Positions 1-8,096 of a stretch of DNA of 64,000 nt are shown piece by piece. The stretch comes from Acidobacteriota bacterium (GTDB taxonomy: Bacteria; Acidobacteriota; Thermoanaerobaculia; Multivoradales; Multivoraceae). The notes beneath the pieces were generated by a model, which made no database searches, was not told where the DNA came from, and was given only the letters and a program-made list of their open reading frames with translations. Each line of letters begins with the position of its first letter. The stretch's first letter is position 1. Made by a program: the position numbers and the translations under genes. Location: the NCBI GenBank assembly GCA_011525365.1, contig WTGQ01000002.1, positions 193,596 through 257,595 of the forward strand. The letters run 5' to 3'.

Positions 1-3000
1 TTCAGCCAGTAGTCGACCCCGGTGCGTCCCTCGGTGACCAGATCGGCGCCCGCCAGGAGCTGCTCCCAGTAAGTCGAGACGTCCGGGGCGCCGGGAAAGC
101 GGCAGGCCATGCCGACGATGGCGATCCCCTCCTGGTCCGTTTCGGTCGTCTGACGGCGGGGCTGTGCGACCGGCTTCTCGGGAACGCGGGGCGCGCCGGT
201 GAGGGTTTCGATCTCGCCTGCCAGGTGGCCCGCGAGTTCCGCGGTGCTGGGGTAGTCGAAGACGATCGTGTTGGACGTCGTGTACTCGCCGGCGAAGGCG
301 CGGTTCAGCCGGTTCCGCAACTCCACCGCCATCAGCGAGTCCATGCCCACGTCGAAGAAGCCGACCGTCGCCGACGGCGGCGACGGGAGGTGCAGCACGG
401 ACTGCAGCTCCTGCTGGATGAAGGTCTCCAGCAGATTCCGTTTCTCTTCCGACGGCGCTTCCCGTAGCTGCGCCATCAGGCCGCTGGAGGCGGCCGGCTC
501 CTCCGTCGGCCGGCGCCGGACCTTCCTCGTGGCCATCAGCTCGTCGAAGAACGGCGGCGGTGTCCCGAACTCTTCGGCGACGATGGACCAGTCGGTCGCG
601 GTGACCATGGGCGCGGTCACGTCCTGTCTTACCAGGCGGTCGAGCGCCTCGATGCCCTGTTCGGGAGTGATCCACTCCGCGGCGGTGTGGTCGAAGCGTC
701 TCCTGATTCTCTCCCTCTGCTCTTCCGCTTCCCCGATGCCCGACCAGGCCCCCCAGGCGATCGACTGGCCGGGGAGTCCCAGGCCACGCCGGTGGGCGGC
801 GAGCTGGTCGAGGAAGGCGTTGGCGGCGGAGTGATTCGACTGCCCCGGGTTTCCGACCACGCCGATCCCGCTGGAGAACAGGACGAACAGGTCGAGGTCT
901 CTGGTCCTCGTCGCCTGGTGGAGATGCCAGGCACCGAGGACCTTCGGCCACAGCACCTGCTCGAAGCGGTCCCAGGTCTGGTTCTCGATGACGCCGTCCG
1001 AGAGGACGCCGACGCTGTGGATGACGCCTCCGAGCGGCTTCGGACCTTCATCGATGCGGGTGAGCAACGCGTCGACGGCGGCGAAGTCGGTGACGTCGGC
1101 GATCTCCACCTGCACGTCGGCGCCGGCTTTCCGCAACTCGCGGATGACCGCTTCAGCCTCCGGATCGGGATCCCGGCGGCCGTTGAGAACAACCGTGCCG
1201 GCGCCCTGCTCGGCCAGCCAGCGGGCGACCGCGCAGCCGATCCCGCCCAGGCCGCCGGTCACGAGATAGGCGCGGTCCGGCCGCAGACCGCCCCCGGCGA
1301 GCGGCGGCATGCGGAGGACGTTCTTGCCGGTGTGCCGGGCGCCGCGCATGGCGTCCATCGCCGATTCCATCTCGCAGAGCGGCCAGACCGTGTGCGGCAG
1401 CGGCGACAACTCGCCGGCAGCGAGGCGATCCATGATCCGCGACAGGGAGGCGCCGGCGCGTACCGGATCGGTCCGCTTCAGCTCATCCACGTCGAGGACG
1501 GAGTACGCGACGTCGGGACGCGACGCCGACATCTCCTGCTCGCTCCAGATGCCCCGCTTCCCGATCTCGACGAAGCGGCCGCCGGTGCCGAGACAGGCGA
1601 GGCTCGCTTCGATGAAGCCCTCGCTGGTCAGGCTGTTCAGGACGACGTGGACACCCTCGCCGTCCGTCGACCGCAGGATCTCGTCGCCGAACGCGGTCTG
1701 CCGGCTGTCGAACACGTGGACCACGCCGAGGGAGCGGAGGAAGGACTGCTTGGCGGCGCTGGCGGTCGCGAAGACCTCGGCGCCGGCGGCTTGGGCCAGT
1801 TGGATAGCAGCGAGGCCGACGCCGCCGGCCCCGGCGTGGATCAGCACGCGCTCGCCGGCCTGAAGTTCCGCCGTCCGGAACGCGAGCTCGGCGGTGACGA
1901 AGCAGATGGGCACGGTCGCGAGGGCGGACGTGGAGAGGCCGGCGGGAGCGGGCGCGACCAGCGCCGCATTGGTGACGATCTCCGGGGTGAACGAGCCGAA
2001 TCCCATCCCGGCCACCAGGTCGCCGGTCGCAAGGCCGTCGACGTCCTCGCCCGTCTCCAGGACGCGGCCGACGAGTTCGCGGCCGATCTCGCCTCCGGTG
2101 GAAACAGCGCCGATGCTCATCAGCGCGTCGACGAAGTTGAGGCCCATCGCCTCGACGGCGACCCGGACCTCGCCGGGTTCGAGCGCGGGCCGGGGCCGGG
2201 GCTTCGCCCGGAGGGTGGTCAGACCGGCCTCCGGATCCTCTGGGCCGACGACCCAGTCGGGATCCTCCGGCAGGGCGAGACGCGGGTCGTCGGCGCCGGG
2301 CCGAATCAGGCGCGCGGCCCGACGGACGCCTCCCCGGTGGGCGATGAGGGTCTCGGAATCGGCGAACAGGAGCTCCTCGGCGAGTTCCGTAGCCGCCGGC
2401 GTTTCCGCTGAGGGGTCGAGGTCGATCAGTCTCGGCTGGAGGTGGGACGCTTCCCAGGACATCGTCTTGCCGAAGCCCCAGAGGGCGGCGCCGGCGAGTT
2501 CGCCGGACGTTCTTTGGAGGAGGTCCTGCTCGAGGACCTGTGCGCCGCGCGTAACGAACCAGACGCCCTCCGTCGGAGCGACGCCGGCGTCGATGGCGCC
2601 CTGCGCGAGAGCCAGTGCCGAGGACGCGGCGTGCGTGACGTCCGTCGCCATCTCGTCCGTGGTCGCCGACGCTCCGTGTCCGTCCAGGGCCGGTAGGTGC
2701 ACGACGCCCCTGAGCGGCGGTTGCTCGGGCAACCCCTCAAGCAGGGCCCGCCAGGCTTCGCGGTCCGTGAGATTGAAGGTTGCCGTCGTGACGCCGGCAA
2801 CCTCGGCCGGGGCAGCCGCGGCATCGCCTTCCGCGCGGACCAGAAGGACCGTCTGGTCGCGGGAGGCCAGCTCGGCGGCGAGTTGCTCCGCCGTGCCGGC
2901 GCCGTCCGCCGCGACGACCCAGGTGCCGGGCGCCGGGGCGACGTCGGCCGGGCCCCGGGCGAGGATGACGCTCGAACCGAGGTGTTCGTCGGTGTCCGGA

Positions 3001-6000
3001 TCGCGGGTTCCCAGGAACTCCACGTCCGAGAAGCCGGTGTCGCCCAGTGCCCTCCGCCACTCGTTCGGCCTGGCGAAGGCATGCTCGGTCCGATAGATGT
3101 CGGCGAAGCGCCACCATCCGTCCAGAAGCCCGAAGGTCAGGTCCTGCCAGGTGCGGTGCCGCAGACCTTCGAGGGCGACCAGTTGGCCCGACGGGGCGAG
3201 CAGGTCGCGGCAGTGGGACAGCGTCTCGCCCAGGTCCCGGGTTGCGTGAAGCACGTTCGCGGCGATGACCAGGTCGTAGGCGTGAGCGTCGAAGCCCTGT
3301 ACCGCCGGATCCGCCTCGATGTCCAGGCGCCGGTACTCGATCGGCGCGCCGGTCGCGGCGAAGCGTTCTTCGGCCTGCGAGAAGAAGCCCGCCGAGATGT
3401 CGGTGAAGGTGTAGTCGACCCGGTCGGAGGGCAGGCGCGGGAGAACCGCCTCGGTGGCGGAGCCGGTCCCCGCCCCGACTTCCAGGACCCGCAGCCGGCG
3501 ATCCTCCGGCAGGCCTGCGACGGCCGCCTCGACCGCGTCTCCCAGCATCCGGTTGGCGGAGCGGTTGGCCGGCGCCTGGAGGTACACGCCCGCCGCGCCG
3601 GGCCCTTCGTCGCTGAACATCAGCGTCATCGGATCCGTGCTGCCCTGGAGCACGTCGGCGAGAGCCGGGCCGCAGCGGCAGAGCAGGCCGAGTTCGTTGG
3701 AGCCGTGGGGGTGCTTGTCCCGAAGCCTCTCGGCGAGTCGTTCAGGGTCCGCCAGGGCTTCGTCCGGGAGCGGGGCGTCCGCTCCGGCCGCTACGACGTA
3801 GCCCCCGTCGGAGGGGCTCAGGATGCCCGCCTCGGACAGGATGGCCAGGAGCCGGTGGAACAGGCGCCGGTGCTCGTCGACGACGTTCAGTTCGCGGCGA
3901 AGGACCTCGGCCGAGACCTCCGCGTCGGCCCGGCGCTGCCACCCCATTCCCTCGAGCGCCGAGAGGACGTAGGCCTGGGACAACCGCGCGAGGTCCTGGA
4001 GCAGGGTTACCCGATCCGCCGCTTCGACGCCGCGCTCCGCCAGGTGGTCGGCGAGGGTGCGCGACTCGCCGGCGACCGTGGCCGGGCTGGCCAGGAAGTC
4101 CGCGGCGGGCACGCTTCCGTCCAGGGGCTGCTCCCGCCAGGCGACCTCGTACAGCAGGTCCTTCATCCCTGCCCTGGCCGAGAGGAGGGCGCCGCGGGTG
4201 GCTCGCTTGACGGTGAAGCCGAACAGGCCGCCGAGAGGCGCGCCGTCCGTTGAGTAGAACCGGACGTCCCCCGTCACGACCTCGGGCGGCTCGGACGACG
4301 CGGCGTCCGCTCCGCTCCGCTCGCCGGACGTCCTCACGGTCGCGTGGCAGAGGAGCCTGGTCGGCATCGGTCCCGCCACCCAGAGCCGCTGCCAGCCGAA
4401 GGGCATGTACACCGCCCCCTGCTCGGAAACGGTGTGGTGGCGGGCCAGCGACAGGACCTGGAAACAGCCGTCCAGCAGCAGGGGATGCAGTTCCATCCCC
4501 GTCGCGTCGACCGAGTCGTTGAGCGCGAGCGTGGCCAGGGACTCGCCTTCCCTTGCCCAGGCGGATTCGATCGTGTGGTACGACGGGCCGAGGTAGATGC
4601 CTGTCGCGGACCGCATCGCGTAGAACTCCACCGGATCCTGGGGCGTCAGCTCGGCCTTGAGCGCCTCCGGGTCGAGCGGCGGAAGCGGTTCGACGTCCGA
4701 CCTCCCCGAGGAGAGTCGACCGCCGGCGTGAAGGGTCCAGCCCTCCTCTCCCTCTCCCTTCGTGAAGATCTCGAAGGGCCGTTCCGCGAGGTCGTCCGAG
4801 CCGTCCAGAACGAACTGCAGGGTGCGGCCTCCGCCGCCCGTTCCGCTCTCCGGATCCTCTTCGTCGAGCATCAGCGGGCTGTAGATCTGCAGTTCGTCCA
4901 CGACCGCCGGCCCGTCGCCCTGGCTCAGCGCCACCGAGACCGCCATGCCGCCGTGGAGTCCGCCGGGGACGACCACCTGCTCGTACACCAGGTGGTCCAG
5001 CAGCCACGCGGGATCGGAGGCGAACACTTCCGTCTCGAACATGACCTCGCCGCGAGGCGACTCGTGGCGCACGCCGAGCAGCGGATGTCCGTCGGCCTTG
5101 TGGCGGCGCTTCGTTGACCGGACCCAGTGCTGGATGCGCTGGAACGGATAGCCGGGCAGGGTGATCCGGCGCCGCTCCTCGCCGGCGAACAGGCCCTCGA
5201 ACTCGATGTCGAGGCCGGCCTCCCAGGCGCCGGCAACGGCCTCGGTGAAGCCGCCGCTGGTGTCGATGGACGGCTCCTCGGCGTCGCGGGGCGGACGCCG
5301 CAGACTGGCGAGGACCGGCGGGGATCCCGGCGGCGCCGACGCGGGCCAGATCATCGAGACGACGGGCCCCAGCACGGCGTGGGGGCCGATCTCGACAACG
5401 ACGTCCACTCCCATCTCCGCCAGGGTCTCGACGCTGGCCCGAAACGCCACCGGCTCGCGCGCGTGGCGGCGCCAGTACGCGGCGTCCATCCGGTCGTCGG
5501 GGTCGAGCAGGCGGCCGGTGATGTTGCTGACCAGGGGGACGGAGGGAGCCGGCGGCGCGGGCGCGATCTCGCTTACGGCGGCTTCAAGTTCGTCCAGGAC
5601 GGGTTCGATCAAGGCGCTGTGGTACGCGGGGCTCCGCCGCAACCGGTGCGTCTTGACGCCCTCGGCCTCGAAGCGGGCGAGCACGGCGTCGAGTTCGGCG
5701 GTCGGCCCGCTCACCACCTGCTGCGCTCCGTTGTCGACGGCGACCGAGAGGTCCGCGTCGTCCGAGCCGGCGTTGTGTTCGGCTACCGCTTCGGCGACGC
5801 GGGAGGCGGGGGCGAAGACGGCGGCCATCGCGCCGTCGGCGCGGGTGGCGCCCATCAGCGTGCCGCGGGCTGAGGCGTATCGAAGACCCTGCTCGAGGGT
5901 GAAGCCGCCCGCCGCCCGCGCGGCCGCGATCTCGCCCAGGCTGTGGCCGACGACGACGCTCGGCCGGACGCCCAGGCTGTCCCAGAGTGCGACCAGGGCG

Positions 6001-8000
6001 CACTCCAGGGAGTAGATGGCGGGCTGGGTCCAGGTCGGTTCGTCGAGCAGGCCGTCGGTCCCGTTCTCTCCGAACATGACGTCGAGCAGGGAGACCCCGC
6101 GGTCCTCCAGGAGCAGCCGGTCGCAGCGGTCGAGCACGGAGCGGAAGGTGGGCTCCCGTTCGTACAGGGCCCTGCCCATTCCGGGCCATTGGCTGGCCTG
6201 GCCGGTGAAGACGAAGGCCACCTTCTTCGCTGCGCGGGACGTGTCGCCGCCTTCGCCGGCGGCGAGGTCCTCGAGTTGCTGCCGGAGCTGGCCGAGCGCG
6301 GCAGAAGGTCCGGAGGCCGGCGCTTCGCGCCGGATGCCGGCCGGAAGGCCGGCGCACCCAGTTTCTGCCGCGCTGGTTCCCAGGTCGCTGAAGACGAGGC
6401 CGGCCCGGTGCACGAAGTGGCTCCTCCCGACCGCGGCCGTCCAGGCCAGGTCCGAGAGGTCCGGGTCCGTCTGTTCGTCGAGCCAGGACAGGTAGCGTCC
6501 GGCCACCTCGCGCAGTGCCTCGGGCGACCTGGCCGAGAGCGGCAGGAAGCGGGTTTCCCGCACCCCGGGTCCCTCCCCGGTTTTCGCCCGGGCCTTGACG
6601 GGCAGGCGCACGCCGGCAGGGAAGGAAGCGCGAGCGGCGCCGGACTCGGCCTCCAGCTCGTCGTAGCCCTGCACCAGCACGTGGCCGTTGGTCCCCGACC
6701 ATCCGAACGAGTTGACGCCGGCCAGGCGGGGCCGACCGGGGTGGAGGGGCCAGTCCGTCATCCCGTCGGTGACGCGGACGGGCAGGCGGTCCCAGTCGAT
6801 GTTGGGATTCGGGGTGCTGAAGTTCAGGTGACGGGGAATGACCCCGTGCCTCATCGCCAGGACCGCCTTGATGAGGCCCGCGACACCGGCGGCGGGTCCG
6901 AGATGTCCGATGTTCGTCTTGACGGAACCGACCAGCAGAGGGTGTTCCGCGTCGCGCTCGCGTCCGTAGACGGCCGCCGCCGCGTTCAACTCGATGGGAT
7001 CGCCGACGATGGTGCCGGTGCCGTGGGTCTCCAGGTAGTCGACATCGGATGGGGAGGCGCCGGCCCGCGCCAGGGCCTCCTCCATCGCCTTCTCCTGGGA
7101 CGGGGCGCTGGGTACGGTCAGGCCCTGGCTGGCGCCGTCCTGATTGACCGCCGAGCCGGGAATGACGGCCCAGATCCGGTCGCCGTCCGCCTGCGCGTCG
7201 CTGAGGCGCTTGAGGACGATCAGGCCGCAGCCCTCGCCGGAGACGAAACCGTCGGCGGCCGCGTCGAAGGTCCAGCACTGGCCCGTGGGCGAGAGCATGC
7301 CCGCGTTGGCGCGCAGCTCGAGGGGCCGTCCGGCGAACTGGGCATGGACGCCGCCGGCCAGAACCAGGTCCGCCTCGCCACGCTGGAGCCCGGCCACGGC
7401 CTGGTGGATGGCGACCAGCGAGGACGAGCAGGCCGTGTCGATCGCCATCGACGGCCCCTCGAGGCCGAGAACGAAGGACACCCGGCCGATCGCCGTGTTC
7501 AACGCGTTGCCGGTGGCGGCGTAGAGCCCGGCCGCGGCCTCGTTCGTGCCGGGATCCGAGATCGCCATGTCCCGGTAGTCCATGATGCTGATGCCGGCAT
7601 AGACGCCGGTGCGGCTGCCCTTGAGGCTCCCGGGGTCGATGGCTGCGTCCTCGAGGGCCCACCAACTCACTTCCAGCATCATGCGCTGCTGGGGGTCGAG
7701 CATCTGCGCCTCGATCGGGGAGATGCGGAAGAACTCCGCGTCGAACAGGTCGAGGTCCTCGACGTACGCCCCGAAACGAATGGCCTCGTTGCTGGCGGCG
7801 AACTGGGGGAACTGCCGCCCCGTGCGCCCGATGACGGAGCCGGGCGGACCTTCCACGACGGCGTTCTCGCCGGCCAGTAGCTGTCTCCAGTAGCCGGACA
7901 GGTCCTTGCTGCCGGGGAACCGGCAGGCCATGCCGATGATCGCTACCGGCTCTTCGCGGGGCAGGCCGTCCGGAGAACCTGGTTGCTTGGTGTTCGACAT
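1..8000 (-). CDS. Modular type I polyketide synthase, 5' portion (KS-AT-DH-cMT-ER-KR-ACP-KS...), cut by the left edge
   Basis: This is a continuous open frame of about 2666 codons from an ATG at 8000, with GGAGG about 9 bases upstream, to the window edge. KS is about residues 15-440 (Cys191 in DTACSSSL, His326 in HGTGT, His366 in NIGH). AT is about 590-890 (Ser687 in GHSLGE; the specificity region reads SPAYHSAL, closer to malonyl-type than methylmalonyl-type). DH is about 970-1265 (His1003; HPLLLDGCFQ near 1172). A C-methyltransferase follows at about 1380-1690 (VLEVGAGTGS near 1506). ER is about 1910-2230 (HAGAGGVG near 2055), and KR about 2240-2460. The ACP carries Ser2555 in GMDSL, and a second KS begins near 2620. 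One extension cycle would therefore yield a fully reduced, alpha-methylated unit. Oddities: the KR has His2390 where Tyr is usual, DH has Glu in place of Gly in HxxxGxxxxP, and a palindromic repeat lies inside the KS-AT linker. The product is unknown. Confidence 0.95.
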   Translation of the reverse strand, partial: MSNTKQPGSPDGLPREEPVAIIGMACRFPGSKDLSGYWRQLLAGENAVVEGPPGSVIGRTGRQFPQFAASNEAIRFGAYVEDLDLFDAEFFRISPIEAQMLDPQQRMMLEVSWWALEDAAIDPGSLKGSRTGVYAGISIMDYRDMAISDPGTNEAAAGLYAATGNALNTAIGRVSFVLGLEGPSMAIDTACSSSLVAIHQAVAGLQRGEADLVLAGGVHAQFAGRPLELRANAGMLSPTGQCWTFDAAADGFVSGEGCGLIVLKRLSDAQADGDRIWAVIPGSAVNQDGASQGLTVPSAPSQEKAMEEALARAGASPSDVDYLETHGTGTIVGDPIELNAAAAVYGRERDAEHPLLVGSVKTNIGHLGPAAGVAGLIKAVLAMRHGVIPRHLNFSTPNPNIDWDRLPVRVTDGMTDWPLHPGRPRLAGVNSFGWSGTNGHVLVQGYDELEAESGAARASFPAGVRLPVKARAKTGEGPGVRETRFLPLSARSPEALREVAGRYLSWLDEQTDPDLSDLAWTAAVGRSHFVHRAGLVFSDLGTSAAETGCAGLPAGIRREAPASGPSAALGQLRQQLEDLAAGEGGDTSRAAKKVAFVFTGQASQWPGMGRALYEREPTFRSVLDRCDRLLLEDRGVSLLDVMFGENGTDGLLDEPTWTQPAIYSLECALVALWDSLGVRPSVVVGHSLGEIAAARAAGGFTLEQGLRYASARGTLMGATRADGAMAAVFAPASRVAEAVAEHNAGSDDADLSVAVDNGAQQVVSGPTAELDAVLARFEAEGVKTHRLRRSPAYHSALIEPVLDELEAAVSEIAPAPPAPSVPLVSNITGRLLDPDDRMDAAYWRRHAREPVAFRASVETLAEMGVDVVVEIGPHAVLGPVVSMIWPASAPPGSPPVLASLRRPPRDAEEPSIDTSGGFTEAVAGAWEAGLDIEFEGLFAGEERRRITLPGYPFQRIQHWVRSTKRRHKADGHPLLGVRHESPRGEVMFETEVFASDPAWLLDHLVYEQVVVPGGLHGGMAVSVALSQGDGPAVVDELQIYSPLMLDEEDPESGTGGGGRTLQFVLDGSDDLAERPFEIFTKGEGEEGWTLHAGGRLSSGRSDVEPLPPLDPEALKAELTPQDPVEFYAMRSATGIYLGPSYHTIESAWAREGESLATLALNDSVDATGMELHPLLLDGCFQVLSLARHHTVSEQGAVYMPFGWQRLWVAGPMPTRLLCHATVRTSGERSGADAASSEPPEVVTGDVRFYSTDGAPLGGLFGFTVKRATRGALLSARAGMKDLLYEVAWREQPLDGSVPAADFLASPATVAGESRTLADHLAERGVEAADRVTLLQDLARLSQAYVLSALEGMGWQRRADAEVSAEVLRRELNVVDEHRRLFHRLLAILSEAGILSPSDGGYVVAAGADAPLPDEALADPERLAERLRDKHPHGSNELGLLCRCGPALADVLQGSTDPMTLMFSDEGPGAAGVYLQAPANRSANRMLGDAVEAAVAGLPEDRRLRVLEVGAGTGSATEAVLPRLPSDRVDYTFTDISAGFFSQAEERFAATGAPIEYRRLDIEADPAVQGFDAHAYDLVIAANVLHATRDLGETLSHCRDLLAPSGQLVALEGLRHRTWQDLTFGLLDGWWRFADIYRTEHAFARPNEWRRALGDTGFSDVEFLGTRDPDTDEHLGSSVILARGPADVAPAPGTWVVAADGAGTAEQLAAELASRDQTVLLVRAEGDAAAAPAEVAGVTTATFNLTDREAWRALLEGLPEQPPLRGVVHLPALDGHGASATTDEMATDVTHAASSALALAQGAIDAGVAPTEGVWFVTRGAQVLEQDLLQRTSGELAGAALWGFGKTMSWEASHLQPRLIDLDPSAETPAATELAEELLFADSETLIAHRGGVRRAARLIRPGADDPRLALPEDPDWVVGPEDPEAGLTTLRAKPRPRPALEPGEVRVAVEAMGLNFVDALMSIGAVSTGGEIGRELVGRVLETGEDVDGLATGDLVAGMGFGSFTPEIVTNAALVAPAPAGLSTSALATVPICFVTAELAFRTAELQAGERVLIHAGAGGVGLAAIQLAQAAGAEVFATASAAKQSFLRSLGVVHVFDSRQTAFGDEILRSTDGEGVHVVLNSLTSEGFIEASLACLGTGGRFVEIGKRGIWSEQEMSASRPDVAYSVLDVDELKRTDPVRAGASLSRIMDRLAAGELSPLPHTVWPLCEMESAMDAMRGARHTGKNVLRMPPLAGGGLRPDRAYLVTGGLGGIGCAVARWLAEQGAGTVVLNGRRDPDPEAEAVIRELRKAGADVQVEIADVTDFAAVDALLTRIDEGPKPLGGVIHSVGVLSDGVIENQTWDRFEQVLWPKVLGAWHLHQATRTRDLDLFVLFSSGIGVVGNPGQSNHSAANAFLDQLAAHRRGLGLPGQSIAWGAWSGIGEAEEQRERIRRRFDHTAAEWITPEQGIEALDRLVRQDVTAPMVTATDWSIVAEEFGTPPPFFDELMATRKVRRRPTEEPAASSGLMAQLREAPSEEKRNLLETFIQQELQSVLHLPSPPSATVGFFDVGMDSLMAVELRNRLNRAFAGEYTTSNTIVFDYPSTAELAGHLAGEIETLTGAPRVPEKPVAQPRRQTTETDQEGIAIVGMACRFPGAPDVSTYWEQLLAGADLVTEGRTGVDYWL
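6297..6372. repeat. Palindromic REP-like element inside the PKS reading frame
   Basis: This stretch is bounded by the inverted arms CGCGGCAGAA (6297-6306) and TTCTGCCGCG (6363-6372). It contains two hairpins: CCGGCGC-TTC-GCGCCGG, and GCCGGCC-GGAA-GGCCGGC (6336-6353) followed by GCGCACC. The same modules occur between genes near 12.1, 14.7, 27.8 and 36.3 kb. Here they are translated without breaking the frame, in the linker between KS and AT. Element boundaries are my inference from the inverted arms. Confidence 0.7.
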
Positions 8001-8096
8001 TGAGCGGCCTCCAGTCGCGTGGAGGACACTCTATTCACCTGGAACGTCACGAGCTAGTCGCGACTTGCTCCTCGCGTTCCGGTGGCGGGCGGTGCT

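Noticed and set aside
687..2411. Long plus-strand open frame opposite the PKS (similar ones at 2697-4253 and 5943-7880)
   Set aside because: Arg/Gly/Asp-rich low-complexity translation antisense to clear ER/KR/AT/KS domains; an artefact of high GC codon bias.
5584..7665. 693-codon minus-strand frame in the PKS region
   Set aside because: Out of frame with the KS, AT and ACP motifs, which lie in the frame starting at 8000; composition is typical of a shadow frame.
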